A stretch of DNA of 64,000 nucleotides from Lachnospiraceae bacterium (GCA_902363555.1 CABJAM010000005.1:434001-498000), one strand, 5' to 3'. Shown: positions 44,129 through 53,199, numbered from the stretch's first letter. Numbers and translations: made by a program. The notes: generated by a model from the sequence alone, not told the origin.

Positions 44129-45017
44129 GGTAATACCTGCTTTCCTTGTCGCCGATAATGGCTGTGCCAATTCCTTTATTTGTAAAGATTTCCAATAACA
44201 GACAGTGGGCGATACGGCCGTCCAGAATATGCACTCTGGAAACACCGTTGTCAATGGCATCAATGCAGTTATTCAGCTTTGGAAGCATACCGCCCCCGAT
44301 AAAACCATCACTGATCAGCGCCCGGGCCTCCTCGATGGTCAGCTCGGAAATTAGTGTTTCCTTATCCTTCGGGTCTTTATAAACGCCCTCGATATCGGTG
44401 AGGAACGCCAGCTTCTCCGCATTGACGGCGCGGGCAATGGCGCAGGCCGCATCATCGGCATTAATGTTGTACGTATTATAATTATCATCCAGGCCGATGG
44501 GGCAGACGATGGGAAGAAAATCCTTTTCCAGCAGATCGTATAAGATCTTGGGATTGACCGATTTGATCTCACCCACATAGCCGATATCCTCGCCATTGGA
44601 ATATTTCTTTTCCACCTTTAAAAGGCCGCCATCCTTGCCGGAGACGCCCACAGCCAGGACCCCAAGCTGCTCCACGAGCTGCACCAGGGATTTGTTCACG
44701 CGGTTGAGTACCATTTCCGCAATCTCCATGGTCAGATCGTCGGTCACCCGCAGGCCATTGATAAATTTGGGCGTCATGCCGGATTTCTCCACCCACTTGC
44801 TGATTTCCTTGCCGCCGCCGTGAACGATGATCGGCTTAAAGCCCACCAGCTTTAAAAGAGTTACGTCGGCAATGACATTTTTCTTTAACTCCTCATCCAC
44901 CATGGCGCTGCCGCCGTATTTTACAACAATGATCTTGCGGTTGAACCGCTGTATATAGGGGAGCGCCTCGATGAGCACCTCCGCCTTTTCAAGAAATTTA
45001 TCCATACTCTTATCCAT
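44115..45017 (-). CDS. argB: Acetylglutamate kinase
   Basis: ArgB phosphorylates N-acetylglutamate. The 300-residue protein has the amino acid kinase fold with IIVVKYGGSAM, IVHGGGKEIS and DDAACAIARAVNAEKL. The N-terminal helix (about 25 residues before the first strand) is the type found in arginine-inhibited hexameric enzymes, so feedback control is likely. GGAGG lies eight bases before the ATG. Confidence 0.96.
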   Translation of the reverse strand: MDKSMDKFLEKAEVLIEALPYIQRFNRKIIVVKYGGSAMVDEELKKNVIADVTLLKLVGFKPIIVHGGGKEISKWVEKSGMTPKFINGLRVTDDLTMEIAEMVLNRVNKSLVQLVEQLGVLAVGVSGKDGGLLKVEKKYSNGEDIGYVGEIKSVNPKILYDLLEKDFLPIVCPIGLDDNYNTYNINADDAACAIARAVNAEKLAFLTDIEGVYKDPKDKETLISELTIEEARALISDGFIGGGMLPKLNNCIDAIDNGVSRVHILDGRIAHCLLLEIFTNKGIGTAIIGDKESRYYHEND

Positions 45018-45046
45018 GATTAAAACCTCCGAAAATCTGAAATGAT

Positions 45047-45066
45047 GTAGCCGTTCAGAGGGCTAC
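45047..45066. repeat. Diverged dispersed palindrome, argJ-argB gap
   Basis: GTAGCC and GGCTAC are perfect 6-bp arms around GTTCAGAG; the sequence resembles the left half of the family with a shortened right arm. Confidence 0.4.
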
Positions 45067-45096
45067 GAAATTATATGCCGGCGGACCGCCACCATC

Positions 45097-46320
45097 TTAC
45101 GAACGGTAATCCGCGTTGATCTTTACATAGTCATAGGTCAGATCACAGCCCCAGGCCGTGGCGGCTGCATCGCCCATTTTCACGTCCGCCACAGCAGTCA
45201 CTGCGCTCTCGGACAATATTTTTGTCGCCGTCTCCTCGCTGAAGTTTATGGCTACGCCATTTTCACAAATCTGGATCTTACCGGCCGCACTCTCAAAAAA
45301 CAGATCCACCTTTTCCGGGTCAAACGCCACGCCGGAATAGCCCATGGCGCATAAAATACGGCCCCAGTTGGCGTCATGTCCGTAAACCGCCGCCTTCACC
45401 AGACTGGAGGTGACAATGGATTTTGCCAGAGTCACGGCATCCTTCTTGCTGGCAGCGCCCACGATCTTTACTTCAAACAGGGCGGTCGCCCCTTCCCCGT
45501 CGCCGGCAATTTTTTTGGACAGCTCCGTATTTACATAGTCTAAAGCATCCTTAAAAAGCTTATAGTTTTCATCTTTTTTGTCAATGACCGGATTTTCAGC
45601 CATGCCATTAGCTAAAAGCAGCACTGTATCATTGGTGGACGTATCGCCGTCCACGGAAACCATGTTGTATGTATCCTGGATACTTGCACTCAGCGCCTCC
45701 TGGAGCAGTTCCTTGGAAATAGCGGCGTCAGTAGTCACGAAGCTAAGCATCGTACACATATTGGGGTGGATCATTCCGGAGCCCTTACACATACCGCCGA
45801 TAGTCACGGTCCTTCCTCCGATCTCCACAGTGACGGCCACCTGCTTGGAAACGGTATCCGTCGTCATAATGGCGTGCGCCGCCGCATCGCCCGCTTCCGG
45901 TGTGGCCGCCTTCGCCTTTGCCAGCAGCTTCACGCCGTTTTTCAGCTTTTCAACAGGAAGCTGCACACCGATCACGCCGGTAGAAGCCACTAAAACTGCG
46001 CCGGCATCCACGCCCAGCACCGAAGCCGCTGTATCGGCAATAGCTTTACAGCAGTCATAGCCCTCCGCGCCTGTGCAGGCATTGGCAATGCCGGAATTAA
46101 TAACGACCGCCTGAGCCTTCGGCTGATTGTACACGATCTCCTGATCCCATTTTACCGGGGCAGCCTTGACCACGTTGGTGGTGAAGGTTCCCGCAGCCAC
46201 TGCCGGCACTGTGCTGTACACAAGCGCCATATCATTTCTTCCTTTATATTTGATCTGGGCGGCGGCTGCTGCCGCCTCAAAGCCTTTTGCCGCTGTTACA
46301 CTGCCTTCGATTACTTTCAT
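45097..46320 (-). CDS. argJ: Ornithine acetyltransferase / N-acetylglutamate synthase
   Basis: ArgJ transfers the acetyl group from N-acetylornithine to glutamate, closing the acetyl cycle, and in bifunctional forms also makes N-acetylglutamate from acetyl-CoA. The 407-residue precursor cleaves itself before a Thr nucleophile; here the site reads HPNMCTMLSF, with Cys where most members have Ala before the Thr. GHDANWGRILCAMGYSG is the conserved C-terminal part. AAGGAGG lies nine bases before the ATG at 46320; the longer frame to 46386 lacks a site. Confidence 0.95.
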   Translation of the reverse strand: MKVIEGSVTAAKGFEAAAAAAQIKYKGRNDMALVYSTVPAVAAGTFTTNVVKAAPVKWDQEIVYNQPKAQAVVINSGIANACTGAEGYDCCKAIADTAASVLGVDAGAVLVASTGVIGVQLPVEKLKNGVKLLAKAKAATPEAGDAAAHAIMTTDTVSKQVAVTVEIGGRTVTIGGMCKGSGMIHPNMCTMLSFVTTDAAISKELLQEALSASIQDTYNMVSVDGDTSTNDTVLLLANGMAENPVIDKKDENYKLFKDALDYVNTELSKKIAGDGEGATALFEVKIVGAASKKDAVTLAKSIVTSSLVKAAVYGHDANWGRILCAMGYSGVAFDPEKVDLFFESAAGKIQICENGVAINFSEETATKILSESAVTAVADVKMGDAAATAWGCDLTYDYVKINADYRS

Positions 46321-46437
46321 ATCCCGATTCCTCCTTGTATCTATCTGTCCGGTTTTCCCATAAGTATTACCGGGCGCGCGGCGCATCCGCGCATTTTGCT
46401 CTGCCAGTGAAGCTTTTCACAATGATCCAAAGCTGTT

Positions 46438-46890
46438 TTAATTTTCCGGATTGAATATGGTCACATTTTCATCATTGAGAGAAAAGTCGTAATAATTGAC
46501 ATCCTCCCGGTCACTCCAGCCCAGATCCTGCCAGAATGTATTTCCTACCTTATTTTGAGTAAAGGCAATAAGAGACACCTTATTGATCTGCTCGCGGCGC
46601 AGCGCCTCCATGCAAAAGTGTGCCATGGATTTGCCAATGCCGTGCATCCGGTAATCTCTGTGGACGCATACGTGGTAAAAGTATCCGGTCCGACCGTCAT
46701 GGCCGCACAAAATGCTGCCCACAAGGCGGCCGTCATATTCAGCCACCACGCTGGTGGTGGGATTTCTGCGCAAAAAACGACCGATCCCTTCTCTGGAATC
46801 ATCCACACTGCGGATGCCGAACCCCCGGATGCTCTTCCACAGAGCATACAGATCGTCGTAGTCGTCCATTGTCATCGTACGAATCGTCAT
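46438..46890 (-). CDS. GNAT-family acetyltransferase in the arg operon
   Basis: This 150-residue GNAT protein has the acetyl-CoA loop region VHRDYRMHGIGKSMAHF and ends with an Asn-Tyr-Asp-rich segment. AGCAGGA lies ten bases before the ATG at 46890; the upstream ATG at 46923 has no site. It lies between argC and argJ, so it may acetylate glutamate or a related amino acid as a helper for ArgJ, but it is shorter than classical ArgA and lacks the kinase-like domain. Protein acetylation is equally possible. Confidence 0.75.
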   Translation of the reverse strand: MTIRTMTMDDYDDLYALWKSIRGFGIRSVDDSREGIGRFLRRNPTTSVVAEYDGRLVGSILCGHDGRTGYFYHVCVHRDYRMHGIGKSMAHFCMEALRREQINKVSLIAFTQNKVGNTFWQDLGWSDREDVNYYDFSLNDENVTIFNPEN

Positions 46891-46931
46891 AATTAAAATA
46901 TCCTGCTGCTTTCTATTATTCATGTCTGCCG

Positions 46932-46960
46932 GTAACAGTTCAGAGAGACCAAACTGTTAC
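46932..46960. repeat. Dispersed palindrome inside the arg operon
   Basis: GTAACAGTT and AACTGTTAC are perfect 9-bp arms. It lies between the argC stop and the GNAT start, so it is transcribed within the operon. Confidence 0.8.
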
Positions 46961-46973
46961 GTCTGCTGCCCAA

Positions 46974-48014
46974 TTACGGGAACATAGGAACAAGCTCCAG
47001 ACCTTCGCTCTCGTCCAGCCCGAACATCAGGTTCATATTCTGGACCGCCTGGCCGGCAGCGCCCTTGACCAGGTTATCGATGGCGCCCATGATAATGACT
47101 CTGTGCGTCCTCGGGTCCACCTTAAAGTTGATATCCACGTAATTGCTGCCCTCCACCCAGCGGGTTTCCGGGCAGACGCCCTGATCCAGAAGCCGGATGA
47201 ACTTTTCAGTGCCGTAATACTTTTCATAGACGGCGCGGATGTCCTCCCACGTAACGTCTGATTTCAGATTTGCATAAGCAGTCACCAAAATCCCACGGTT
47301 CATTGGAACAAGGTGGGGTGTGAAGTTGATCACAATGGGCTCGCCCGCAGCGTAGCCTAACTGCTCCTCGATCTCCGGCGTATGGCGGTGGGAGGCCACA
47401 CCATAGGCTTTAATATTTTCATTGACCTCACAGTACAGATTATTTACCTTAGCACCTCTGCCAGCGCCGCTGGTGCCGGACTTGGCATCCACGATCACCG
47501 ACTGGGGATCGATCAGCCCTTCCTTCATCAGCGGATAAATCGATAAAATGGAGCAGGTCGTGTAGCAGCCGGGATTGGCCACCAGCCGGGCCTTTTTTAC
47601 GTCCTCACGGTTGATCTCGCACAGGCCGTAGACCGCCTCGCCGATAAACTCCGGACTTTTATGCTCGATCCCATACCACTGCTCATAGACAGCCACATCC
47701 TTTATACGGAAATCGGCGCTCAAATCCACGATCTTTACTTTATTTAATATGTCCTCATTCACAAGAGAGGCGCAAAGCCCCTGGGGTGTGGCGGTAAATA
47801 TAACATCCACCGCTTCCGCCAGCTCTTCCATATTATCATCCATGCATTTATTATCCACAAGCTTGAACATATTGGCATAGACATCGGAATACTTCTTATC
47901 TATATAGCTGCGTGAGCCGTACCACTCGATCTCTACATATTTATGCTGTAATAAAATTCTCACGAGCTCCTGGCCGGCATAACCGGTGGAGCCGATAATT
48001 CCCGCTTTGATCAT
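46974..48014 (-). CDS. argC: N-acetyl-gamma-glutamyl-phosphate reductase
   Basis: ArgC is the NADPH-dependent reductase of arginine synthesis. The 346-residue protein has the N-terminal nucleotide motif GIIGSTGYAGQEL, the catalytic Cys in ANPGCYTT and the His in ASHRHTPEI. It is the first gene of the minus-strand arg cluster, and the gap upstream carries ARG-box-like sites shared with argG. Confidence 0.96.
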   Translation of the reverse strand: MIKAGIIGSTGYAGQELVRILLQHKYVEIEWYGSRSYIDKKYSDVYANMFKLVDNKCMDDNMEELAEAVDVIFTATPQGLCASLVNEDILNKVKIVDLSADFRIKDVAVYEQWYGIEHKSPEFIGEAVYGLCEINREDVKKARLVANPGCYTTCSILSIYPLMKEGLIDPQSVIVDAKSGTSGAGRGAKVNNLYCEVNENIKAYGVASHRHTPEIEEQLGYAAGEPIVINFTPHLVPMNRGILVTAYANLKSDVTWEDIRAVYEKYYGTEKFIRLLDQGVCPETRWVEGSNYVDINFKVDPRTHRVIIMGAIDNLVKGAAGQAVQNMNLMFGLDESEGLELVPMFP

Positions 48015-48052
48015 CTTCGTCTCATCTCTTTCTGTAATTTTTTATAACGTAT

Positions 48053-48098
48053 GCATTAAAAATGAATATTTTTCGTTTTTGATGCATTTTTATACATT
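48053..48098. promoter_or_regulatory. ARG-box-like sites upstream of argC
   Basis: Two AT-rich operators resemble the ArgR/AhrC consensus: GCATTAAAAATGAATATT (around 48053-48070) and GATGCATTTTTATACATT (48081-48098). They lie 40-85 bases upstream of the argC start. Further weaker sites, such as TATTCATATTTATACATA near 48189-48206, lie between here and argG. Confidence 0.6.
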
Positions 48099-48324
48099 TT
48101 GCAAGTTACGGCTGCCGCGCCGTAAAAGTATGCTGCATATATATTAATACATCTTGGTGCAATAGTAAAGCCAAATTTTCAATAACTTTATTCATATTTA
48201 TACATAATTCATTGGCAATTCTGCCACTGGCACTGAATAAAAATACCGGCAAAAGCCCTTTTTTTGCCCGCCCTTTCCCGTCCTTTGTGCGTTTTACCCG
48301 AAATATGCATCAAATGTATGTTTT

Positions 48325-48353
48325 ATGCAATAAAAATACATAAAAATACATTT
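48325..48353. promoter_or_regulatory. Overlapping ARG boxes
   Basis: ATGCAATAAAAATACATA (48325-48342) and ATACATAAAAATACATTT (48336-48353) overlap in tandem, a spacing seen where ArgR hexamers bind pairs of boxes. Confidence 0.6.
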
Positions 48354-48367
48354 TTTACTGGATTTGT

Positions 48368-48385
48368 ATTGCATTTTTATTCATC
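48368..48385. promoter_or_regulatory. ARG box over the argG -35 region
   Basis: ATTGCATTTTTATTCATC is, on the other strand, one base from the Bacillus ARG-box consensus CATGAATAAAAATGCAAT. It covers the argG -35 hexamer, the expected position for ArgR repression. Confidence 0.8.
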
Positions 48386-48397
48386 TTCGTGTATATT
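48369..48397 (+). promoter_or_regulatory. Sigma-A promoter of argG
   Basis: TTGCAT (48369-48374), a 17-base spacer and TATATT (48392-48397). The leader to the start codon is about 160 bases; AACCGGC and GCCGGTT within it could pair. No riboswitch or T-box pattern was recognised. Confidence 0.7.
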
Positions 48398-48564
48398 AAG
48401 ACTCACGGACAGGGCAGCGACAAAGAGATAAGCCCACAGCCCACAAAAAAGAACCGGCGCATGACAGAAATTGCCCGGGTACCGACCGGACATCAAACAC
48501 AAGCCGGTTATAAAATATGGATTGCAAATAAAAAGAAAGCGTTAATATCAGGAGGTTATTTATT

Positions 48565-49788
48565 ATGAAAGAGAAAGTTATTTTAGCATATTCCGGTGGA
48601 TTGGATACTACAGCGATTATTCCATGGTTAAAGGAAAATTTTGATTATGATGTTGTTTGCTGCTGCATCGACTGCGGCCAGGGCAACGAGCTGGACGGCT
48701 TGGAAGAACGCGCTAAATTATCCGGCGCTTCCAAATTATATATTGAAAATGTCATCGACGAATTTTGTGACGACTATGTAGTTCCTTGTGTACAGGCTGG
48801 CGCTGTTTATGAAAACAAATACTTACTGGGCACAAGTATGGCCCGCCCGGTTATTGCCAAAAGGCTTGTGGAGATCGCCCGCAAGGAAGGCGCTACCGCC
48901 ATCTGCCACGGCGCCACAGGTAAAGGAAATGACCAGATCCGTTTTGAGCTGGGCATCAAGGCGCTCGCTCCGGATTTAAAGATCATTGCCCCATGGCGTA
49001 TGACCGATGTCTGGACCATGCAGTCCCGCGAAGATGAAATCGAATACTGCAAACAGCATGGCATCGATCTTCCATTTTCCGCAGACAGCAGCTACAGCCG
49101 TGACCGCAACTTATGGCATATCAGCCATGAAGGTCTGGAGCTGGAGGACCCGGCCAATGAACCGAATTACGACCACCTTCTCGTCCTTGGCGTAACTCCG
49201 GAAAAAGCTCCGAACGAAGGGGAATATGTGACCATGACCTTTGAAAAAGGTGTTCCGGTCAGCTTAAACGGCGAAAATATGAAGGTTTCTGAAATCATCA
49301 CAAAATTAAATGAACTGGGCGGAAAGCATGGCATCGGTATTGTAGATATCGTTGAAAACCGTGTGGTTGGCATGAAATCCCGCGGCGTTTACGAGACACC
49401 GGGCGGAACCATCCTTATGGAAGCACATCAGCAGCTTGAGGAGCTGGTGCTTGACCGCGCTACAATGGATGTTAAGAAGGATATGGGCAATAAGATGGCT
49501 CAGATCGTTTACGAAGGCAAATGGTTTACTCCACTGCGCGAAGCAGTTCAGGCTTTTGTGGAATCCACGCAGGAATATGTGACCGGCGAAGTGAAATTTA
49601 AGCTCTACAAAGGAAACATTATTAAAGCAGGCACAACTTCTCCATATTCATTATACAGCGAATCTCTGGCAAGCTTTACGACAGGTGAATTGTACGACCA
49701 TCACGATGCTTCCGGATTCATTACATTATTCGGTCTGCCTTTAAAGGTACGCGCTATGAAAATGGCCGAGGCTGCGAAAAATAAATAA
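48565..49788 (+). CDS. argG: Argininosuccinate synthase
   Basis: ArgG ligates citrulline and aspartate using ATP. The 407-residue protein has the PP-loop AYSGGLDTTA, the HGATGKGNDQIRFE motif and the conserved YSRDRNLWHISHEG. AGGAGG lies eight bases before the ATG. It is transcribed alone, divergent from argC, and has ARG boxes at its promoter. argH is not in this window. Confidence 0.97.
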   Translation: MKEKVILAYSGGLDTTAIIPWLKENFDYDVVCCCIDCGQGNELDGLEERAKLSGASKLYIENVIDEFCDDYVVPCVQAGAVYENKYLLGTSMARPVIAKRLVEIARKEGATAICHGATGKGNDQIRFELGIKALAPDLKIIAPWRMTDVWTMQSREDEIEYCKQHGIDLPFSADSSYSRDRNLWHISHEGLELEDPANEPNYDHLLVLGVTPEKAPNEGEYVTMTFEKGVPVSLNGENMKVSEIITKLNELGGKHGIGIVDIVENRVVGMKSRGVYETPGGTILMEAHQQLEELVLDRATMDVKKDMGNKMAQIVYEGKWFTPLREAVQAFVESTQEYVTGEVKFKLYKGNIIKAGTTSPYSLYSESLASFTTGELYDHHDASGFITLFGLPLKVRAMKMAEAAKNK

Positions 49789-49816
49789 CCCCTAAACGTA
49801 CCCCCGCTTGCGCCGG

Positions 49817-49879
49817 GTCGCGGCAGTCGCCGCAAAGGTGAGCAAGCTCCCCTTTGTGGCTCGTTGCTTCGCGCAAAAA
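49817..49879. repeat. 63-bp structured element, copy 1
   Basis: Begins GTCGCGGCAGTCGCCGCA and ends TTGCTTCGCGCAAAAA; it matches copy 2 (60704-60766) at 60 of 63 positions. GCCGCAAAGG and CCTTTGTGGC pair as a 10-bp stem (one G-T). It runs directly into the terminator hairpin at 49880. Confidence 0.85.
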
Positions 49880-49935
49880 CCGCAGCGCCCGGGTTGGAAG
49901 CGAAATGCTTCTGCATCCCAGGCGCTGCGGTTTTT
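49875..49935. terminator. Bidirectional terminator between argG and the MBL gene
   Basis: CCGCAGCGCC and GGCGCTGCGG form the stem, with AAAAA before and TTTTT after, so it serves both convergent genes. Confidence 0.9.
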
Positions 49936-50764
49936 ATAAAATCACCGTATCGCCGGTTTTGAAGTAGTGAATACGTCCGCCGAGGATTTCCTCTAGTAAG
50001 GCAAAGGCCCGGATTCCGGTACAATGGCCGGTATAGATATTAGGTACATCCAGTGCTCTCAGGCTTTCGCCAAGTTCCCGTACCCGGGCGGCGCCTTCTT
50101 CTCCCAGGTTCATAATATCTTTTAAGTGAAAGCCGCCGATAATGGCGTAGACAAAGCGGTCATTAAATCGCTGGCGGACTTCCTTTATGATCACGTCTGC
50201 ACCAGCGTGACAACAACTGTTAAAAATGATCAGCCCACGGGATGTCTCAAATACAAGGCTTTGTTCGTGGGAAAAATCGTCATTTTTCCACTGCCCGTCC
50301 TCCTGGCGGTACATACCAGCACGCTGGCCTGTCAGCGCCAAATCCGGTGTGTGATGGGCAATCAGATAGATTCCGCCGTCAGGCTGCATGTCACCGTGAA
50401 CATAAGTGAAACGGTCCGCATATTTTTCTAAAAGCCCCCGGGGGATTCCAATATATTTTTTTCCGTCTTGGCTGTTTCTGTAACAGTTTTCCCGGCAGCT
50501 TTCCTGAAGGTATACCGATGCCTTTGGATTGACTGCGAAAAATTCCTCATACCCACCGGAATGGTCGTAGTGGGCATGGGATAAAATGGCCATATCCACC
50601 TGACTCAGATCAATCCCCAGCTTTACGGCGTTTTGCGCATACAGGCCGGTGGTTCCTGTATCCAGTAAAATTTTATGGTCCTCATATTCGATATAGACCG
50701 ACAGGCCGTGCTCGCCGGTAAAGCCCTCTCCTGCTTTATTTTCTACAAGAGCTGTCATTTTCAT
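49934..50764 (-). CDS. MBL-fold metallo-hydrolase
   Basis: This 276-residue cytoplasmic protein has the zinc motif SHAHYDHSGG (HxHxDH), a further His in NSCCHAG, and IIGGFHL and YTGHCTG near the end, as in MBL proteins annotated as methanopterin-type ribofuranosylaminobenzene phosphate synthases. That name is only by similarity; the substrate is unknown. I chose the ATG at 50764, nine bases after GAGAGG, over the ATG at 50770. It is the last gene of a run with a GNAT, lgt and a hydrolase. Confidence 0.82.
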   Translation of the reverse strand: MKMTALVENKAGEGFTGEHGLSVYIEYEDHKILLDTGTTGLYAQNAVKLGIDLSQVDMAILSHAHYDHSGGYEEFFAVNPKASVYLQESCRENCYRNSQDGKKYIGIPRGLLEKYADRFTYVHGDMQPDGGIYLIAHHTPDLALTGQRAGMYRQEDGQWKNDDFSHEQSLVFETSRGLIIFNSCCHAGADVIIKEVRQRFNDRFVYAIIGGFHLKDIMNLGEEGAARVRELGESLRALDVPNIYTGHCTGIRAFALLEEILGGRIHYFKTGDTVIL

Positions 50765-50835
50765 TGTCATTATCCTCTCTTCTGGGAAGTTCCCCCCGCA
50801 GCAAGCTTGATTTTGGCTTTTTCCCGGCACAGCCT

Positions 50836-51372
50836 TTATAATACTTTAAATAATATGTGCCGCATAAGCCCGCCGTATTTGGGCACAGTTGCCACAATAG
50901 AATATCCGGCATCCTGCATATTGGCAAGGCTCCATGGGTTCTGCGGCGCCACGGTGCACATACTGTATTTATATCCCAACTGTACGGCCAGCGACTCTCC
51001 CTGTTCCACAAGCCTGCGCTGAAGTCCATAGCCGCGGTATGCCGCCCGCACCGTCACCGATTCCATATGGGCGACCCGGTCCATCTCATCCGCTGAAATA
51101 CCGGCATAGACACCCAGATTGTCCTTGGCAGCTCCCGGAAACCGTACCATTAAAAATCCGGCCAGAGATGTATCCTGAACGCTGGAGCCTGTTTTAAAAC
51201 TCGTATCCAGCGCCATCAAAATACGCCCCTCAGCCTCCAGATGACGGCGTAGCGATTCCCTGTCATCAGCCACAAAAATATCGGAATCCCGCAGTCCTGC
51301 GGCCGTCTCCTTCATGGCGCCATCCAATAAATCCAGCCACTCCTCCGTAGCCAGGCGGTAATCAAAATCCAT
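50836..51372 (-). CDS. GNAT-family N-acetyltransferase
   Basis: The 178-residue protein carries the GNAT fold with VTVRAAYRGYGLQRRLVEQGE, the acetyl-CoA pyrophosphate loop, and a conserved C-terminal VAPQNPWSLANMQDAGY. AGGAGAG lies ten bases before the ATG. It stands 20 bases after lgt and 71 before the MBL gene, so cotranscription is likely. The acceptor is unknown. Confidence 0.85.
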   Translation of the reverse strand: MDFDYRLATEEWLDLLDGAMKETAAGLRDSDIFVADDRESLRRHLEAEGRILMALDTSFKTGSSVQDTSLAGFLMVRFPGAAKDNLGVYAGISADEMDRVAHMESVTVRAAYRGYGLQRRLVEQGESLAVQLGYKYSMCTVAPQNPWSLANMQDAGYSIVATVPKYGGLMRHILFKVL

Positions 51373-51392
51373 TGTTCTGCCACTCTCCTACA

Positions 51393-52154
51393 TTACTCCG
51401 ATTTATCCTTCTTCGTCTTTATCCGCGTCCGCAAAAACAGGAACGCAGCTACGGCCACAATGCCGATGGATATGAACTGGGATGTGGATAAAGCTCCCAC
51501 TGCGCCCCGGGCATCGGAACGCCAAAATTCAATAATAAACCGGCCCACACCGTAGAGCAGCAGGTACAGCGCGCCCACATCGCCCGTATTATGCTTTCTC
51601 CGGCTAAACAACAGCAAAATCACCATAATAGCAAAATCGCCCGCGGATGATAAAAGCTGCGTGGGCACCAGCTTAATGCCGGCCGGGGCGAAACTGCCCT
51701 CCGGAAATACGACACCGATGCACGAATCCGTGGCACAGCCATAGCAGCAGCCGGCCAGAAAGCAGCCAATCCGCCCAAAGCCCTGGGCCAGGGCAATGCA
51801 TGGCGACACCAGGTCAAAATATTCCAAAAAGACAAGCTTTTTGCGGTGACAGTAAACGACTGCAGCCAGAACACCGGCGATGATCCCGCCATAAACAACA
51901 AAGCCCTCGGAACCGATAACCTGGAGCGGATTTTGAAGAAACGTTTTAAACTCCACGATCACATATAAAAGCTTGGCTCCAATAAAGCCGAAGATCACGC
52001 CAAATATGGCAATATCCAGCACTGCATCCGGGTTCATATTGTGCTTTTTAGCCCGATAAACACCCAAAAGCACACAAAATAAAATACCAAGTCCGATCAT
52101 CAGGCCATAGCCGTGGATGGTCAGGCCGCCAATAGAAAATAAGTCATTATACAA
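51393..52154 (-). CDS. lgt: Prolipoprotein diacylglyceryl transferase
   Basis: Lgt attaches diacylglycerol to the lipobox Cys of prolipoproteins, so it should process the lipoproteins found in this window. The 253-residue membrane protein has about seven hydrophobic helices, HGYG near residue 14, and the signature GRIGCFLAGCCYG. The TTG start at 52154 overlaps the end of the upstream hydrolase; AAGGAG lies eight bases before it. Confidence 0.93.
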   Translation of the reverse strand: MYNDLFSIGGLTIHGYGLMIGLGILFCVLLGVYRAKKHNMNPDAVLDIAIFGVIFGFIGAKLLYVIVEFKTFLQNPLQVIGSEGFVVYGGIIAGVLAAVVYCHRKKLVFLEYFDLVSPCIALAQGFGRIGCFLAGCCYGCATDSCIGVVFPEGSFAPAGIKLVPTQLLSSAGDFAIMVILLLFSRRKHNTGDVGALYLLLYGVGRFIIEFWRSDARGAVGALSTSQFISIGIVAVAAFLFLRTRIKTKKDKSE

Positions 52155-53028
52155 AGCAGTAGTCTCCTTCAGAATATTTATTTAAAAATTCCAGTGTCTT
52201 TTCGTACACCTGCGAGCAGTAAAACGTAGAGCCGCCATGGTCCGCACCCGCCACCGGATAAAGCTCGGCGATTTTATGGCATGCCGTCAGCCGGTTATAG
52301 AGCAGCTCGCTCTGGGAATAAGGTACAAGCCGGTCTGCAGTGCCATGGAATATGGCAATGGGTGGCAGAGGATGGTCCTCGCTAATATAATTCATAACGA
52401 TCGTCGGCGCTGTCCTCTCCGGCGATTCCAGCACCGGATACCCGCCGATCAGCAGGCCTTCCGGGGAATCCGGCCCCGCATGATCAATAGCCGATGGCGC
52501 ATCATTCATGGCCACGATATCCGTAGGCCCGTAGTAATCCACAAGCCCCCGAACCTTCGGCATATCCTCCTCCCAGCGCATCAGCGCCATAAGTGCCGAG
52601 TGGGCTCCGGAGGAATCTCCCATCAGGAAAATCTTATCGCCATCCACGCCAAATTCGTTTCGGTGCTCATACATAAACCGCACGGCATCCTTCACATCCT
52701 CCGCCTGAGCCGGAAATGGCCGCAGGGTGGATGGCCGGTACTCTACAATAGCCACCTTATAGCCAGCCATTGCGATCGGGTAAAGATCCATAAGGTGATT
52801 GTCCATATCCTGCTTCATCCATGCGGAGCCCTGGACAAAAATGATCAGCGGTTCTTCCCGGACCTCCAAATATTCCGGACTGATCAAATGTATATGTAAA
52901 TCCAGGCGGTATGCCTGTTTATAGACAATGCCACGGTCGATCACCAGATGCCGGTTATTGACATCTGCTTTCAGCACAGTAACATCTTTCGCCGTCACAG
53001 GGGCCTCATATTCATCATAAGTGCTCAT
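52147..53028 (-). CDS. Alpha/beta hydrolase (BD-FAE-like esterase)
   Basis: The 293-residue protein is an alpha/beta hydrolase of the carbohydrate-esterase-like type. It shows the oxyanion region FVQGSAWMKQDMDN, nucleophile elbow GDSSGAHSALM, an acidic residue near HGTADRLVP and the terminal His in GADHGGSTFY. No signal peptide is visible. AGGAGAGG lies before the ATG. It heads the run with lgt. Confidence 0.85.
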   Translation of the reverse strand: MSTYDEYEAPVTAKDVTVLKADVNNRHLVIDRGIVYKQAYRLDLHIHLISPEYLEVREEPLIIFVQGSAWMKQDMDNHLMDLYPIAMAGYKVAIVEYRPSTLRPFPAQAEDVKDAVRFMYEHRNEFGVDGDKIFLMGDSSGAHSALMALMRWEEDMPKVRGLVDYYGPTDIVAMNDAPSAIDHAGPDSPEGLLIGGYPVLESPERTAPTIVMNYISEDHPLPPIAIFHGTADRLVPYSQSELLYNRLTACHKIAELYPVAGADHGGSTFYCSQVYEKTLEFLNKYSEGDYCFV

Positions 53029-53061
53029 AATATCCTCTCCTCAACTTTGCGCGTTTTCAAA

Positions 53062-53092
53062 AGGCAGCAGTTCAGGCGCCCTGAACTGTTAT
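53062..53092. repeat. Dispersed palindrome copy, divergent gap
   Basis: CAGTTCAGG and CCTGAACTG pair perfectly over 9 bp with a three-base loop, between the divergent hydrolase and membrane-protein genes. Confidence 0.7.
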
Positions 53093-53199
53093 CTCAAAAG
53101 GGCATACGTTTATTTTATACATTCCTGGTATCCAAGTCAAGGATTTGACACATATTAAACGTATATCATATTCGTAAAATAATTTGAGAGGTGAAAATA

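Noticed and set aside
48404..48564. Riboswitch or T-box in the argG leader
   Set aside because: The leader has possible hairpins but no T-box sequence, terminator or known aptamer core.
49701..50024. Minus-strand reading frame with the peptide FARSNEPQRGA, shared with a frame at 60387-60839
   Set aside because: The similarity comes only from the 63-bp structured DNA element. There is no ribosome site, and the frame runs through a terminator and antisense to argG.
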